Shown here piece by piece: positions 1 to 10,395 of a stretch of 64,000 nucleotides of DNA (positions are counted from its first letter, which is position 1; each line of letters opens with the position of its first letter). Origin of the DNA: Rhineura floridana (taxonomy: Eukaryota > Chordata > Lepidosauria > Squamata > Rhineuridae). Made by a program: the position numbers and the translations under genes. The stretch is taken from assembly GCF_030035675.1 (NCBI RefSeq), contig NC_084499.1:17308239-17372238 (forward strand). The letters are read 5' to 3'. Below the pieces are notes generated by a model. It did no database searches. It was not told where the DNA came from and saw only the letters and a list, made by a program, of their open reading frames with translations.

Positions 1-240
1 TCTGTTTTGAAGCCTGCCTTTTAATTTTACATAAGCATTGGGTGACACCCCCCTCCCGGCCCCGAAATGGCTGCTTCTCTCATTGTGTGTATTTTGGGAG
101 CGTCTCTCTTACAGGTACGAGCCTGTCTCTTGTGGCAGGCATTTTCCCCTTCCCCCACCCACCTGCCCTGTGCAGGTCCGCTATAACTCTGCATTGCACC
201 AACCCATTTCCTTAAGCAGTGATAAGGAACGTGTGGCCTT

Positions 241-353
241 CCAGGTGCTGTTGCTGGACTACAACTCTCATTGTTCCTGACCATGGGCCGTGCTTCCTGG
301 GGCTGTTGGAGAGTTGGAAGTCCCATGATGTCTGCAAGGGCACAGTTCTCCCA
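241..353. repeat. Palindromic ACTACAACTCCCATC MITE copy
   Basis: The left arm contains TTGCTGGACTACAACTC; the right arm contains a degraded reverse complement (GAGAGTTGGAAGTCCCATGATG). The copy shares the layout of about twenty others in the window: an inverted repeat around a core resembling CCTGACCATTGGCCATGCTGG. It is a non-autonomous DNA-transposon-like element of a type common in squamate genomes. Confidence 0.6.
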
Positions 354-473
354 CCCTTCTCTTAAACCATCCACCTGCTACCTGTTGCAAAGTGCCTCTG
401 TACAGCAGTACAGACAGGAGGAATTGTTGTATCTGTGATAGCATGAGAGGAAGTCAGAAGCAGCAAACCTTTG

Positions 474-576
474 CTCCTGTGGATGTTGCAGAACTACAGC
501 TCCCATCATCCCTGGCTGTGCTTCCTGATGGGAGTTGTAGTTCAGCAACATTTGAAGGGGCAAAGGTTACCCACTC
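474..576. repeat. Palindromic ACTACAACTCCCATC MITE copy
   Basis: GAACTACAGCTCCCATCATC is followed by GATGGGAGTTGTAGTTC, a nearly perfect inverted pair about 30 bp apart. It belongs to the same family as the copy just upstream. Confidence 0.65.
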
Positions 577-782
577 TTTTATTAATGGGAGGGGAATAGC
601 TTAGGGTTGTTTAAGGCATGTTATCCTCTAGAGAAAGGCACATTCCCACCAACTGGTCATGCACTCCACAGAGCCTCTAGGAATCTGGATGGTTTCTGTT
701 AAACAAATTCTAGCAACTACCGTAGGATTAGCGTCCTTGAAGCCACTATAGGAATTGCACTGACCATGTCATGGAAATTAAA

Positions 783-796
783 AATAAATAAATAAA
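783..796 (+). terminator. Plus-strand poly(A) signal cluster
   Basis: Overlapping AATAAA hexamers. They could end the convergent upstream transcript (POMT1 by synteny), about 50 bp from the oppositely oriented UCK1 signal. Simple AAAT repeats produce the same string, so this is tentative. Confidence 0.3.
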
Positions 797-829
797 AGTC
801 TATATATACACACAACAAACTCAGGTGCG

Positions 830-2219
830 TCATTTTGTATGTCTTTTATTAGTTAACAAAGCCAAAACCAAGCCAATTAATTGAGTTGAGCCTTGCTGTT
901 AGAAAATATAGGATTGGCAAGGCCTAGTTCTTGGATTAAGCAACTTTATAAAACCACACACACTATATGCTGCAGGTTAAAATAGGCGAAAAACACTTCA
1001 GTTTTGCAAAAGGACATTTCCAACGCCAAAACCAGCTCACTCCCGAATTTTAAAAATGCGAAGTTGGCAGCAGCACACAAACATTTTAATGGAAGCAAGA
1101 CTTTGGGGTCGAGGCAAAGAACATTTACCTTAGGTTACAGGGATTTCCAGCACAATCCTATGCACGTTTATGCAGGAAGTAAGCCCTGCTTATTTGCACA
1201 TCAGCATGCATAGGATTACAGCCCTTGTCACACACAAGGGGCTCATTTTCTACCTAGCAGACTGAGCTGTACCGGTGCACAAAAAAGATTTTAGCATCAA
1301 AGGGATGGATTCTGCAGCTTCCCTTTCGCTGAACTAGACAGAGCTGCTTCTGTCCTCTGCTCCAACATTACCTTGGCCACACTCTGCTTACAAAGGCAGC
1401 TTGTTTATATTTTTAAATACACTCACATACCCTCTTCAGTCTCATTGTTAGTGGAAGAAAACGTTTAACAACAAAATCTCTTGCTTCCTTGTCTAGTGGA
1501 GTGCATAAAAACAGCAAACTTGCCCCTCCCTTCAGAAAGCACCGTTTGATTCACAGCTAAAGGAGGAGGACAAAGGAAGTACACTACAGCTGCATCTGCT
1601 GAGCTAAAAGAATTTTGGGTTTTTAAGTTTAACTTTTTCAAGAGTGATGATCCCCCGCCCCTTTAGCAGAGAGACACTGTGGGGCAGAGGAGGCAGCTGT
1701 TCTCCCCTCGGGCTCCTTCCTATCTCAAAATATTATGTGCAAATATTCACTTAAACAAAGTCATCAGTTGGAGATACATTTCTCTCTGAAAAGCAGTCCT
1801 TAACTAAGGCCTCTGGCCACTGGTTGGGGCCCTGTACACTTTAACAACCAAACTACCTCTGTGTCTGTGTCAAATTCAGTATTTTTTTTTGGGGGGGGGA
1901 TTTAAATGCAAAGGCATTTTGCTTGCTCGCTTGCAGCGTGTTATGAACCCAGACCCGTTTTCTTTCCTAGAAAATAAAAAAGCCCATGGAAGTCAAAGAC
2001 TCAGCTTGGAAACAGCACCAAAACCCTGGGGCATTTTTACTTCTAGAAGGGCAGATTTAGGTACCGCCTCAAAGGAAAGAGAGAAAAGGCAGTTTAGAAA
2101 ACAAGCAAACAGATCCTTCACCTCTTGGAGGAGCATCTGGAACACGAAGAACATCCTCAACGGGCACCTTTGAACTTGTGAAAGAAGTCCGGCTGGTGTG
2201 GAAGAGCATCCGGCCACTC
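830..2219 (-). other. UCK1 3' UTR (inferred)
   Basis: Lies between the UCK1 stop codon and the minus-strand AATAAA at 845-850. It contains no other gene-like frame. A short dispersed palindrome (CACAATCCTATGCA near 1151, TGCATAGGATTACAGCC near 1206) is embedded in it. Confidence 0.45.
845..850 (-). terminator. Putative UCK1 poly(A) signal
   Basis: AATAAA on the minus strand (TTTATT on plus), about 1.37 kb downstream of the UCK1 stop codon. This gives a 3' UTR of plausible length. Confidence 0.45.
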
Positions 2220-2407
2220 TTAGTGGGGGCGGCTGCTGGACTCCAAGTGAGACCGCTTGCCAGAAGCCAGCAAGGGGCTGCTGCTGGCCTGTTCTGGGAA
2301 AGGCCTCTTGGAGGAGCGGCCGTGCCCGTTCATCGCCCCCCGCTGCCACTTGCAGAGGTCGCCGCTGAGAATGTCTTGGATATGTTGCACAATGAGGTTG
2401 ATAGCAA
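2220..2407 (-). CDS. UCK1: UCK1 exon 7 (C-terminus)
   Basis: Begins after TTCTGCAG with TT completing Val, then AINLIVQHIQDILSGDLCKW, and ends KRSHLESSSRPH followed by TAA at 2222-2220. It carries the last helix of the kinase fold and a polar tail (62 codons including stop) typical of UCK1. Confidence 0.95.
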
Positions 2408-2669
2408 CTGCAGAAGGAGGACAAGAGGAGGTGGAGGAATTAAATTATGGGGGGAAAGGGACCACAGTTCAGGGGTAAATAAAGCAACTCTGATTTTGGC
2501 TGGGGATTCATTTGTCCCTTGGAACGTAATGATCCCATCCTGATGCTTTACAACTGGGAATGAGTGGGGTTTTTTTGCATGGTGGGGAGTACTATAGGTT
2601 TCATTTTTAGACACGTGCTTCCAGCAAATTTCATGACGTTTTGTTTTTAATGCAATTGTTAATTGTGAT

Positions 2670-2755
2670 TTCAGGGTTGTAGCCAAGTAAAGCCTACTCA
2701 GACTGAAACGAATGGGCCTAAGTTAGTTATGGCCTAACATTAGACACAACCCTGA
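2670..2755. repeat. Short palindromic GGCCTAAGTTAG-type repeat
   Basis: Contains GTAGCCAAGTAAAGCCTACTCAGA and GGGCCTAAGTTAGTTATGGC, shared with copies near 17430, 28800 and 59760. It is a short dispersed element; the family was not named. Confidence 0.45.
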
Positions 2756-2758
2756 ATG

Positions 2759-2995
2759 CAGTGGTTCCCAAACCTTCCCCCCCCCCCACACACACACCCC
2801 ACCACGGACCACTTGAAAATTGCCTTGGTGAACCACGTAATGATTTTTCTGCCAGTTGTAGCCATTGTAATTCCATATAATCCGAATTACAATACAATAA
2901 AATGCAAAATAAGAAATAAAAGGTTGGTGGACATGCATGCCTTCTCCAACCCCAAATCCAGAGACAGGCCGCAGACCACAGTTTGGGAACCCCTG
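2759..2995. mobile_element. hAT-like non-autonomous element
   Basis: The left end CAGTGGTTCCCAAAC and right end GTTTGGGAACCCCTG are inverted. This fits the CAGTGG-type ends of hAT transposons. The interior is AT-rich with no transposase frame, and no clear 8-bp target duplication was found. Confidence 0.55.
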
Positions 2996-3090
2996 CTGCA
3001 ACATTTACTGTACCCCACCCTGGGACTCCCAAATAAAATACCCCCAAATAAAATAAAATAACCCACAAGAAGTGGGGAAAAGTTGCTTAC

Positions 3091-3139
3091 CCATGTTATC
3101 CACTCCTCGAGGGATAATCACATCGGCGTATTTCTTGGT
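3091..3139 (-). CDS. UCK1: UCK1 exon 6
   Basis: Forty-nine nt encoding TKKYADVIIPRGVDNM plus one base of the next codon. It is bounded by CTGCAG and GGTAAGC. The DVIIPRG segment is strictly conserved in uridine kinases. Confidence 0.95.
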
Positions 3140-3209
3140 CTGCAGATGAGTAAAAGAACTGTGATTCTCAAAGGCCTGAGTCTACGACAAAAGCTGCAGA
3201 ACAGCCTTC

Positions 3210-3325
3210 CCCAACGAGGTGCCCTCCAGGCATTGCTGGGCTCCACGCCCAACATCCCTGGACCGTTGGCTGTTCTGGCTGAGTCTGACGTGAGCTTAAG
3301 TGGGCCTCAGGTTGGGGAAGGTGGC
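3210..3325. repeat. Palindromic MITE copy
   Basis: GCCTTCCCCAACGAGGTGCC and CCTCAGGTTGGGGAAGG form the outer ends; the interior has a degenerate CTCCAGGCATTGCTGG. Same family as other MITE copies, more diverged. Confidence 0.4.
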
Positions 3326-3424
3326 TCTGGAGACATTTGACAGCAGAAAGGAGGCGCAGAGGCTAACTCTACATGTATATTGTGAAGAAGCCTGCTCCCA
3401 AATCCATATTATTTGTCGCAGAAG

Positions 3425-3760
3425 TGGGGGACCTTTCTCAACCCCAAGAGCCACATTCCCTTCTGGGCAGCCTTCCGAAGGCCGTATGCCAGTGGTGGGC
3501 GGAGCCAGAAGCAAAAGTGGGTTGAGTAACAAATGTGAACGCTACCTCTGTACAGTAGGCGAGTTTTCCCTGACCAACATTCCATTCTACACACACTTGT
3601 GCACCCCCCTCCTCCAGCCAGGTGAGGAAGAGGCCTGAACAGAATTCAAAGGCACATCCCAGCCAGGCAAAAACTCAAGGAAGGTGTGATGCAGGGCCGG
3701 AGAGGGAGGCCTGGAGGGCCACATTCAGCCCCCAGGCCTCAGGTTCCCCACCACTGATTT
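3425..3760. repeat. Dispersed GGGCCGCATGCCAGTGG repeat
   Basis: Contains AGAGCCACATTCCC, GGCCGTATGCCAGTGGTGGG and CGGAGCCAGAAGCAAAAG. Homologous stretches recur at 36635-36920, 17715-18010 and 42510-42775. No coding frame or clear ends; family not recognised. Confidence 0.5.
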
Positions 3761-4182
3761 GTTACAAGCAGGACCTGCAACAAAATCTTGCAGTGTGGAG
3801 CCTTGCTGTTCAGGACACTCCAATCCATCCCACCTGACGCTTCTCCCACCCCCAAAGAAGTCGGTCAGCATTCCAAGGCCACTGAGCATGCTCGGTCCCC
3901 ATTAGGATATCTAAGGGGGGATTCCTTCCCTCTTAGACCCCCCCCCTTAAAGATGTTATGTACTTCTGCTAAAGTTGAATCTTCTCATCCTGCTGACTTC
4001 CAGGTACTTTGGAATACAACTCCCACCCGCCCCAGTTACAACGGCCAACACTCGGGGAAGATGTAGTCCAAAACATATGGCAGGAACCAGGATGGGGATA
4101 GCTGTTTTAGCTGCACAATTCTTGCTCGGGTGCAAGAGGCCTTTCAGGTTCCATTCCCCAACAAAGCTTTGCACGTAGGGCT

Positions 4183-4343
4183 ACGCTATTGGGGCATCTG
4201 CTTGGCATACAGAAGTTCCCAGCTTCAATCCCCAATATCTCCAGTCAAGTTTGGGAGAGAGTAGAAAGCCGCTGCCAGTCAGAGTAGACAATACTGAGCT
4301 AGATGGGTCGACGTTTTTCTGATTCAGTACAAGGCAGCGGCCT
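4183..4343 (+). mobile_element. tRNA-derived SINE copy
   Basis: Has the degenerate tRNA-like head GGGGCATCTGCTTGGCATAC with a B-box-like TTCAATCCCC, then the family body (CCGCTGCCAGTCAGAGTAGA) and tail (CAGTACAAGGCAGC). Several copies lie in the window. Confidence 0.65.
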
Positions 4344-4351
4344 GTGCTCCT

Positions 4352-4549
4352 ATTAGTTCAATCAAAGAACACACATTTTGCATGCAGAAAGCCCAAAGTT
4401 CAATCCCTCCCACTAAAAGAAACCAGGTAAAGGGAAAAGACCCTGCCTGAGACCATGGAGGGCTGCTGCCGGTCAGAATAGACAATACTGGGCTAGACTG
4501 ACAAGTAGTTTGATCTGACATAAGGCTGCTTTCACGTTCCTAAGTTCCT
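4352..4549 (+). mobile_element. tRNA-derived SINE copy
   Basis: Same family and orientation as the copy just upstream, with GCATGCAGAAAGCCC, GGTCAGAATAGACAATACTG and the tail ACATAAGGCTGCTTTC. The CR1-type LINE begins just beyond it. Confidence 0.65.
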
Positions 4550-4564
4550 GGCACTTAAAATTAA

Positions 4565-7500
4565 AAAGGTAGCAGAGCAGCTTTTAAACTGACTGAGGGG
4601 GGAAACCCGACAGGAGCTGAGAAAGGTCCGGTTCGGAATAAACCTCCCCCCTGGGATAAAAAACAAAGAAATGATGAAATTTTAAAAGGGGTAGGCCTAG
4701 AAGTAGGCATTGTGAGAGCAGGGGCACAGGATATAAATTCAGAAGAGCAAAATTACCACAGGCCTAACCACAAGTGCCAAAGACACTTGAAGAGAGACAC
4801 TGCTTACAAGTGCCTGTACGCTAATGCTAGGAGCCTCCGAACCAAGATGGGAGAACTGGAGTGCTTGGTCTTAGAGGAGAGCATTGATATAGTGAGCATA
4901 ACAGACCTGGTGGAATGGAGAAAACCAGTGGGATACGGTTATCCCTGGATATAAACTATATCGGAAGGACAGGGAAGGACGTATTGGTGGCGGAGTCGCT
5001 CTATATGTGAAAGAAGGCATTGAATCCAGCAAGCTCGAAACCCCAAAAGAGGCAGACTCCTCCACAGAATCGTTGTGGGTGGTGATACCATGCCCCAGGA
5101 GGGACTTAATACTGGGAACGATCTATCGTCCCCCTGATCAAAATGCTCAGGGAGACCTTGAGATGAGATATGAAATTGAGGAAGCATCCAAACTAGGAAA
5201 TGTGGTAGTAATGGGTGACTTCAACTACCCAGACATAGACTGGCCGCATATGTGTTCCAGTCATGACAAAGAAGCAAAGTTCCTAGATATTCTAAATGAC
5301 TATTCCGTAGACCAGTTGGTCATGGAACCGACCAGAGGGACGGCAACCCTGGACTTAATCCTCAGTGGGGACCGGGACCTGGTGCGAGATGTAAGTGTTG
5401 TTGAACCGATTGGGAGCAGTGACCACAGTGCTATTAAATTAAACATACATGTAAATGGCCAATTGCCAAGAAAATCCAACACGGTCACATTTGACTTCAA
5501 AAGAGGAAACTTCACAAAAATGAGGGGATTGGTAAAAAGAAAGCTGAAAAACAAAGTCCAGAGGGTCACATCACTCGAAAATGCTTGGAAGTTGTTTAAA
5601 AACACTATATTAGAAGCTCAACTGGAGTGCATACCGCAGATCAGAAAAGGTACTGCCAGGGCCAAGAAGATGCCAGCATGGTTAACGAGCAAAGTCAAGG
5701 AAGCTCTTAGAGGCAAAAAGTCTTCCTTCAGAAAATGGAAGTCTTGTCCGAATGAAGAAAATAAAAAAGAACACAAACTCTGGCAAAAGAAATGCAAGAA
5801 GACAATAAGGGATGCTAAAAAAGAATTTGAGGAGCACATTGCTAAGAACATAAAAACCAACAACAAAAAATTCTATAAATACATTCAAAGCAGGAGACCA
5901 TTTAGGGAGGCGATTGGACCCTTGGATGATAAGGGAGTCAAAGGTGTACTAAAGAACGATAAGGAGATTGCAGAGAAGCTAAATGAATTCTTTGCATCTG
6001 TCTTCACAGTGGAAGATATAGGGCAGATCCCTGAACCTGAACTAACATTTGCAGGAAGGGATTCTGAGGAACTGAGACAAATAGTGGTAACGAGAGAGGA
6101 AGTTCTAGGCTTAATGGACAATATAAAAACTGACAAATCACTGGGCCCAGATGGCATCCACCCGAGAGTTCTCAAAGAACTCAAATGTGAAATTGCTGAT
6201 CTGCTAACTAAAATATGTAACTTGTCCCTCGGGTCCTCCTCCGTGCCTGAGGACTGGAAAGTGGCAAATGTAACGCCAATCTTCAAAAAGGGATCCAGAG
6301 GGGATCCCGGAAATTACAGGCCAGTTAGCTTAACTTCTGTCCCTGGAAAACTGGTAGAAAGTATTATTAAAGCTAGATTAACTAAGCACATAGAAGAACA
6401 AGCCTTGCTGAAGCAGAGCCAGCATGGCTTCTGCAAGGGAAAGTCCTGTCTCAGTAACCTATTAGAATTCTTTGAGAGTGTCAACAAGCATATAGATAGA
6501 GGTGATCCAGTGGACATAGTGTACTTAGACTTTCAAAAAGCGTTTGACAAGGTACCTCACCAAAGGCTTCTGAGGAAGCTTAGCAGTCATGGAATAAGAG
6601 GAGAGGTCCTCTTGTGGATAAGGAATTGGTTAAGAAGCAGAAAGCAGAGAGTAGGAATAAATGGACAGTTCTCCCAATGGAGGGCTGTAGAAAGTGGAGT
6701 CCCTCAAGGATCGGTATTGGGACCTGTACTTTTCAACTTGTTCATTAATGACCTAGAATTAGGAGTGAGTAGTGAAGTGGCCAAGTTTGCTGAGGACACT
6801 AAATTGTTCAGGGTTGTTAAAACAAAAAGGGATTGCGAAGAGCTCCAAAAAGATCTCTCCAAACTGAGTGAATGGGCGGAAAAATGGCAAATGCAATTCA
6901 ATATAAACAAGTGTAAAATTATGCATATTGGAGCAAACAATCTGAATTTCACATATACGCTCATGGGGTCTGAACTGGCGGTGACCGACCAGGAGAGAGA
7001 CCTCGGGGTTGTAGTGGACAGCACGATGAAAATGTCGACCCAGTGTGCGGCAGCTGTGAAAAAGGCAAATTCCATGCTAGCGATAATTAGGAAAGGTATT
7101 GAAAATAAAACAGCCGATATCATCATGCTGTTGTATAAATCTATGGTGCGGCCGCATTTGGAATACTGTGTACAGTTCTGGTCGCCTCATCTCAAAAAGG
7201 ATATTCTAGAGTTGGAAAAGGTTAAGAGGGCAACCAGAATGATCAAGGGGATGGAGCGACTCCCTTACGAGGAAAGGTTGCAGCATTTGGGGCTTTTTAG
7301 TTTAGAGAAAAGGCGGGTCAGAGGAGACATGATAGAAGTGTATAAAATTATGCATGGCATTGAGAAAGTGGATAGAGAAAAGTTCTTCTCCCTCTCTCAT
7401 AATACTAGAACTCGTGGACATTCAAAGAAGCTGAATGTTGGAAGATTCAGGACAGACAAAAGGAAGTACTTCTTTACTCAGCGCATAGTTAAACTATGGA

Positions 7501-7805
7501 ATTTGCTCCCACAAGATGCAGTAATGGCCACCAGCTTGGATGGCTTTAAAAGAAGATTAGACAAATTCATGGAGGACAGGGCTATCAATGGCTACTAGCC
7601 GTGATGGCTGTGCTGTGCCACCCTAGTCAGAGGCAGCATGCTTCTGAAAACCAGTTGCCGGAAGCCTCAGGAGGGGAGAGTGTTCTTGCACTCGGGTCCT
7701 GCTTGCGGGCTTCCCCCAGGCACCTGGTTGGCCACTGTGAGAACAGGATGCTGGACTAGATGGGCCACTGGCCTGATCCAGCAGGCTCTTCTTATGTTCT
7801 TAAGA
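4565..7805 (+). mobile_element. CR1-group LINE, nearly full length
   Basis: Reads 5' region, ORF2 and 3' UTR. ORF2 contains an AP endonuclease (LYANARSL, GDFNYPDIDWP, SDHSAIKL) and a reverse transcriptase (GPDGIHPRVLKEL, YLDFQKAFDKVPH, VPQGSVLGPVLF, FAED). The C-terminal part IVKLWNLLPQD...DGFKRRLDKFM is typical of CR1. The 3' UTR ends in TTCTTATGTTCTTA. It lies in the intron between UCK1 exons 6 and 5, antisense to the gene. Many 3'-truncated relatives occur in the window (8480, 8779, 16895, 29160, 30330, 40596, 59268, 60400, 62726), so this family amplified extensively. Confidence 0.85.
4712..7598 (+). pseudogene. CR1-type ORF2 (endonuclease-reverse transcriptase)
   Basis: Encodes the endonuclease that nicks target DNA and the reverse transcriptase that copies LINE RNA. 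The frame opening at 4712 runs through LYANARSLRTKMGELE to VSIT; the continuation QTWWNGENQWDTV lies in another frame, consistent with loss of two bases near 4900 (expected ITETWW). From there a single frame stays open to 7598; its first GTG-initiated stretch, starting at 5007, is 863 codons. At codons 594-597 of that stretch the active-site box reads FAED rather than FADD. Motif A aspartates in LDFQKAFD are kept. With one frameshift and one catalytic substitution it is probably inactive, but otherwise it is remarkably whole. It is not a host gene. Confidence 0.8.
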
Positions 7806-7889
7806 AGTGAGGTGAATCGGCATCTAAACACATCAGGGCAATTAAGCCTCTCTTGAAACAGCCAGACGGACGCTGTGTTCTGGACGATG

Positions 7890-8222
7890 CTGAATATGGC
7901 CACATTCACACCACACATTTATTCCATGTTAAACAGTCGTGGCTTCCCCCAAAGAATCCTGGGAAGTATAGTTTGTGATGGGTGCAGAGAGTTCTTAGGA
8001 GACCCCTGTTCTCCTCGCAGAGCTACAATTCCCAGAGTGGTTTAATAGACAATCCCCTCTTCCTAGAGAACTCTGGGAATTGTCGCTCTGTGAGGAGAAC
8101 AGGGCGTCTCTTAACAGCTCTCAGCACCCTTCACACACTACACTTCCCGGGATTCTCTGGGAGAAGCCATGACCGTTTAAAGTGGAATGATAATGGAATA
8201 AATCTACAGTGGACATGATCCT
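7890..8222. mobile_element. Foldback MITE with ACTACAATTCCCAG-type arms
   Basis: AAGAATCCTGGGAAGTATAG and CACTTCCCGGGATTCTCTGG form outer inverted arms; inner arms are GCTACAATTCCCAGAG and CTCTGGGAATTGTCGC. It is a long imperfect palindrome of about 330 bp without a coding frame. Shorter relatives are at 33190, 50538 and 63740. Confidence 0.6.
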
Positions 8223-8312
8223 AATATACACGAGGAGAAACGCCTCACCGCCCTCCAGCAACCTTCCATGCTTTCAAAACGGTCTTTAGAGGGAGGGGGG
8301 AGTTTCTGGTAC

Positions 8313-8407
8313 CGGCAAACAGAACTCTTCGAAGGCAGGCTTGACGAAGGTTGTGTATTGGGTCAAGATCTGCTCCAAATCCCTTCCCCGTTTCATGTCC
8401 CGAAGAA
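8313..8407 (-). CDS. UCK1: UCK1 exon 5
   Basis: Ninety-five nt encoding the end of Val, then [20 protein letters not shown] and [11 protein letters not shown]. It is flanked by CTGCTGCAG and GTACCAG. This is the lid and helical region of the kinase; RD and the following segment are conserved with mammals (MKRG here, VRRG in human). Confidence 0.95.
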
Positions 8408-8479
8408 CTGCAGCAGGAGATACAAAAAGGTGTGCTCAAAAGACAACAAAAAGGACTCTTCCACACAGCACTTAGCTAC

Positions 8480-8778
8480 AACAATGGGATCCGCTCCCTT
8501 AAAATGTAGAGACAGCCATCAACTTGGGTGGCTTTGATGAGAGAAATTCACAGAGGAGAGTTAAGGCTAGCAGTGGCCACTAGCCCTGATGGCGATGTTC
8601 TCCACTGCTGGAGGCAATATGCCTCTGGATGCCAGTCGCTGGGAATCACAAGCGCGCAGAGCTGTTGCACTCAGGTCCTGCTTGGGGGCTTCCCATAATG
8701 GGCATCTGGTCAGCCACCATGAGGACAGGAGGTTGGGCTAAGATCCTTTGGCCTGATCCAGAGGCCGGGCTGTTCTTA
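8480..8778 (+). mobile_element. CR1-type LINE 3' fragment
   Basis: Starts in the degraded C-terminal ORF2 region (ATGGGATCCGCTCCC, GGTGGCTTTGATGAG) and runs through the 3' UTR (CAGGTCCTGCTTGGGGGCTTC, GGCCTGATCCAG) to GGGCTGTTCTTA. It is 5'-truncated, like most copies of this family. Confidence 0.7.
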
Positions 8779-8993
8779 GCCATGACAGCCAAGAATGGAA
8801 TCTCCACACCCAGTGGCAGTCTATCTCTGAAAAGCAGTTGCTAGGGACTGTGACTGGGACAAGTGCTGTTGCACCCAGGTCCTGCTTGTGGGCTTCCTGC
8901 TAAAGCTTCTCGTTGGTCACTGTGAGAACAGGACGCTGGGCTAGATAGGCCCCCTTTGCCCTGATCCAGCAACCAAGCTCTTCCTATGTTCTT
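8779..8993 (+). mobile_element. CR1-type LINE 3' UTR fragment
   Basis: Tandem to the previous fragment. CAGGTCCTGCTTGTGGGCTTC and GCCCTGATCCAG precede the end TTCCTATGTTCTTA. Two ends in a row indicate two separate insertions. Confidence 0.7.
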
Positions 8994-9734
8994 ACTGCAT
9001 TCCAAGGTTCTCAAAACCACAAAAGTTAGGCAGGTACTGTGTGGCGTGGCTGAAACCACAGAGTCCATCATTCTGGAAAACCCCGTAAGGGAAAATTAGC
9101 TGGATTCCTACCACTCATGGGTGGCCAAGGTTGCCTTCTTCTTCAGAGGAGGAATCACTACCTTCTCCAAAGAACAGAAGGACTGCTAGGGAAGCCTGGC
9201 CTGAACCAGGAGAAAGCACAGACTGCTTCTCTCTCAAATATTTAGAAGGCTTTTTTCCTTGACTCAAGGGATGGGCTCCTGCATCCCTCCAGAAGTTGCT
9301 GGACTCCACCTGCGAGGAGCCTCAGCCAGTGTGGCCAATGATCAGGGATTATGGGCGCACAGCAACATCTGGAAGGCCACAGGTTCCCACTTTGGTGTTA
9401 GCAGTAGGATTCTCCAACACCAATGGAGTCCCAGGATCCCCGAAACTGCTGAACCTGCCTTGCTATATCTTGTAATGCTTACGTAAAACCTGTGTACTCA
9501 ACCCTATAAATATCAGCACCCTGCTCTAGAAAAAGCAGAGACCTCCATTTTTCCCCCTTTGCACTCATTTTGTGTCAGGTCTCTTTCTCTTGCTGCAGCT
9601 AAAATAAATTCATCAAACCCAGCTCTGCAGTGGTCTGCAATTTTTCCACCACACCGTCCTCTGCTTTACACCATTTCTCAAAAGATGTTAATCGCTCCCA
9701 GCCGTGACCTAGAAGAGCCTGTGCTTGTCTAGTC

Positions 9735-9870
9735 TGGTGCCCTCCAGGTGATTTGGACTACAACTCCCATCAGCCCTGCAGCAAACATTGCCAGAGGTCA
9801 AGGATGATGTGAGTTGTGGCCCAGCAACATTTGCAAAAATGTTTAAAGGAATTCAGTGAACCAGGCGTTA
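9735..9870. repeat. Palindromic ACTACAACTCCCATC MITE copy
   Basis: GACTACAACTCCCATCAGCC is paired with GATGTGAGTTGTGGCCCAGC. It directly abuts the donor side of UCK1 exon 4. Confidence 0.6.
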
Positions 9871-9871
9871 C

Positions 9872-10014
9872 CTCTCCGGGAGAGCCTAACATCTGAGTCA
9901 GTGTCGACAAAAAGACGGAGATGAAACATGTCCCGGATGTCTTGAGTGTAGAACACCAAAATCCCCTCAAAAAGGACAACATCTGCAGGGTAGACCACTG
10001 TTGTCTCAGGGAGC
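9872..10014 (-). CDS. UCK1: UCK1 exon 4
   Basis: One hundred and forty-three nt encoding [20 protein letters not shown] and the following [20 protein letters not shown], ending RLSRR. It holds the VVLFEGIL strand and the [11 protein letters not shown] segment that contacts substrate and phosphate in uridine kinases. Flanks are CTGCTCCAG and GGTAACG. Confidence 0.95.
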
Positions 10015-10289
10015 CTGGAGCAGATAAGACAAGGAATGGTAAGAGGTGGTTAAGAAAGGTGCCCAGAGAAGACAACTGCAATTCTGTGCTAAAATTCCAT
10101 GCCTTGTTATTTAACTACTAACTTGGTCGCCATAGGCGATTAGGAACTGCATGCAGGCGAGCAAACAGTGTGGTGGTGGGAGGGATGGAGTGGTCCATCT
10201 CTCTTCTGTGCCCAGCTTAGAAATGCAGCATGGCAGTGCAAGAGGGAAAGAGCTCTCTGTCCCACAAACCCTCCACTACTACTCCCTAG

Positions 10290-10395
10290 CAGGCTTGTTA
10301 AACCTAGTCTACTTCACAGGGTTGTTGTGAGGATGAAATGGGGAGGGGTGTACTCCAAAAGGTGGGATATAAATATAATCAATAAACTATAATAA
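10290..10395 (+). mobile_element. SINE tail (GTTGTTGTGAGGAT type)
   Basis: Contains TTCACAGGGTTGTTGTGAGG and GGTGGGATATAAATATAAT. These match the body and tail of the better copy at 13640-13855. Confidence 0.55.

Larger units (their letters stand above)
1..820 (+). other. Probable 3' flank or 3' UTR of the upstream convergent gene
   Basis: No convincing coding exon is visible. In vertebrates POMT1 lies next to UCK1 in convergent orientation, so this stretch may hold the end of the POMT1 transcript; that is inference from synteny only. It carries two copies of the palindromic ACTACAACTCCCATC MITE and ends in a plus-strand AATAAA cluster at 783-796. The acceptor-like CTCTCTTACAG at about 103-113 is followed by an open frame that matches no protein I recognise. 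Confidence 0.3.

Noticed and set aside
1993-2543. Other-frame reading of UCK1 exon 7
   Set aside because: The UCK1 reading is matched residue by residue; the overlapping plus-strand and alternative minus-strand frames are shadows.
5007-7598. 863-codon open frame as a possible host gene
   Set aside because: All motifs are LINE endonuclease/reverse transcriptase, and many truncated copies of the same element occur nearby.
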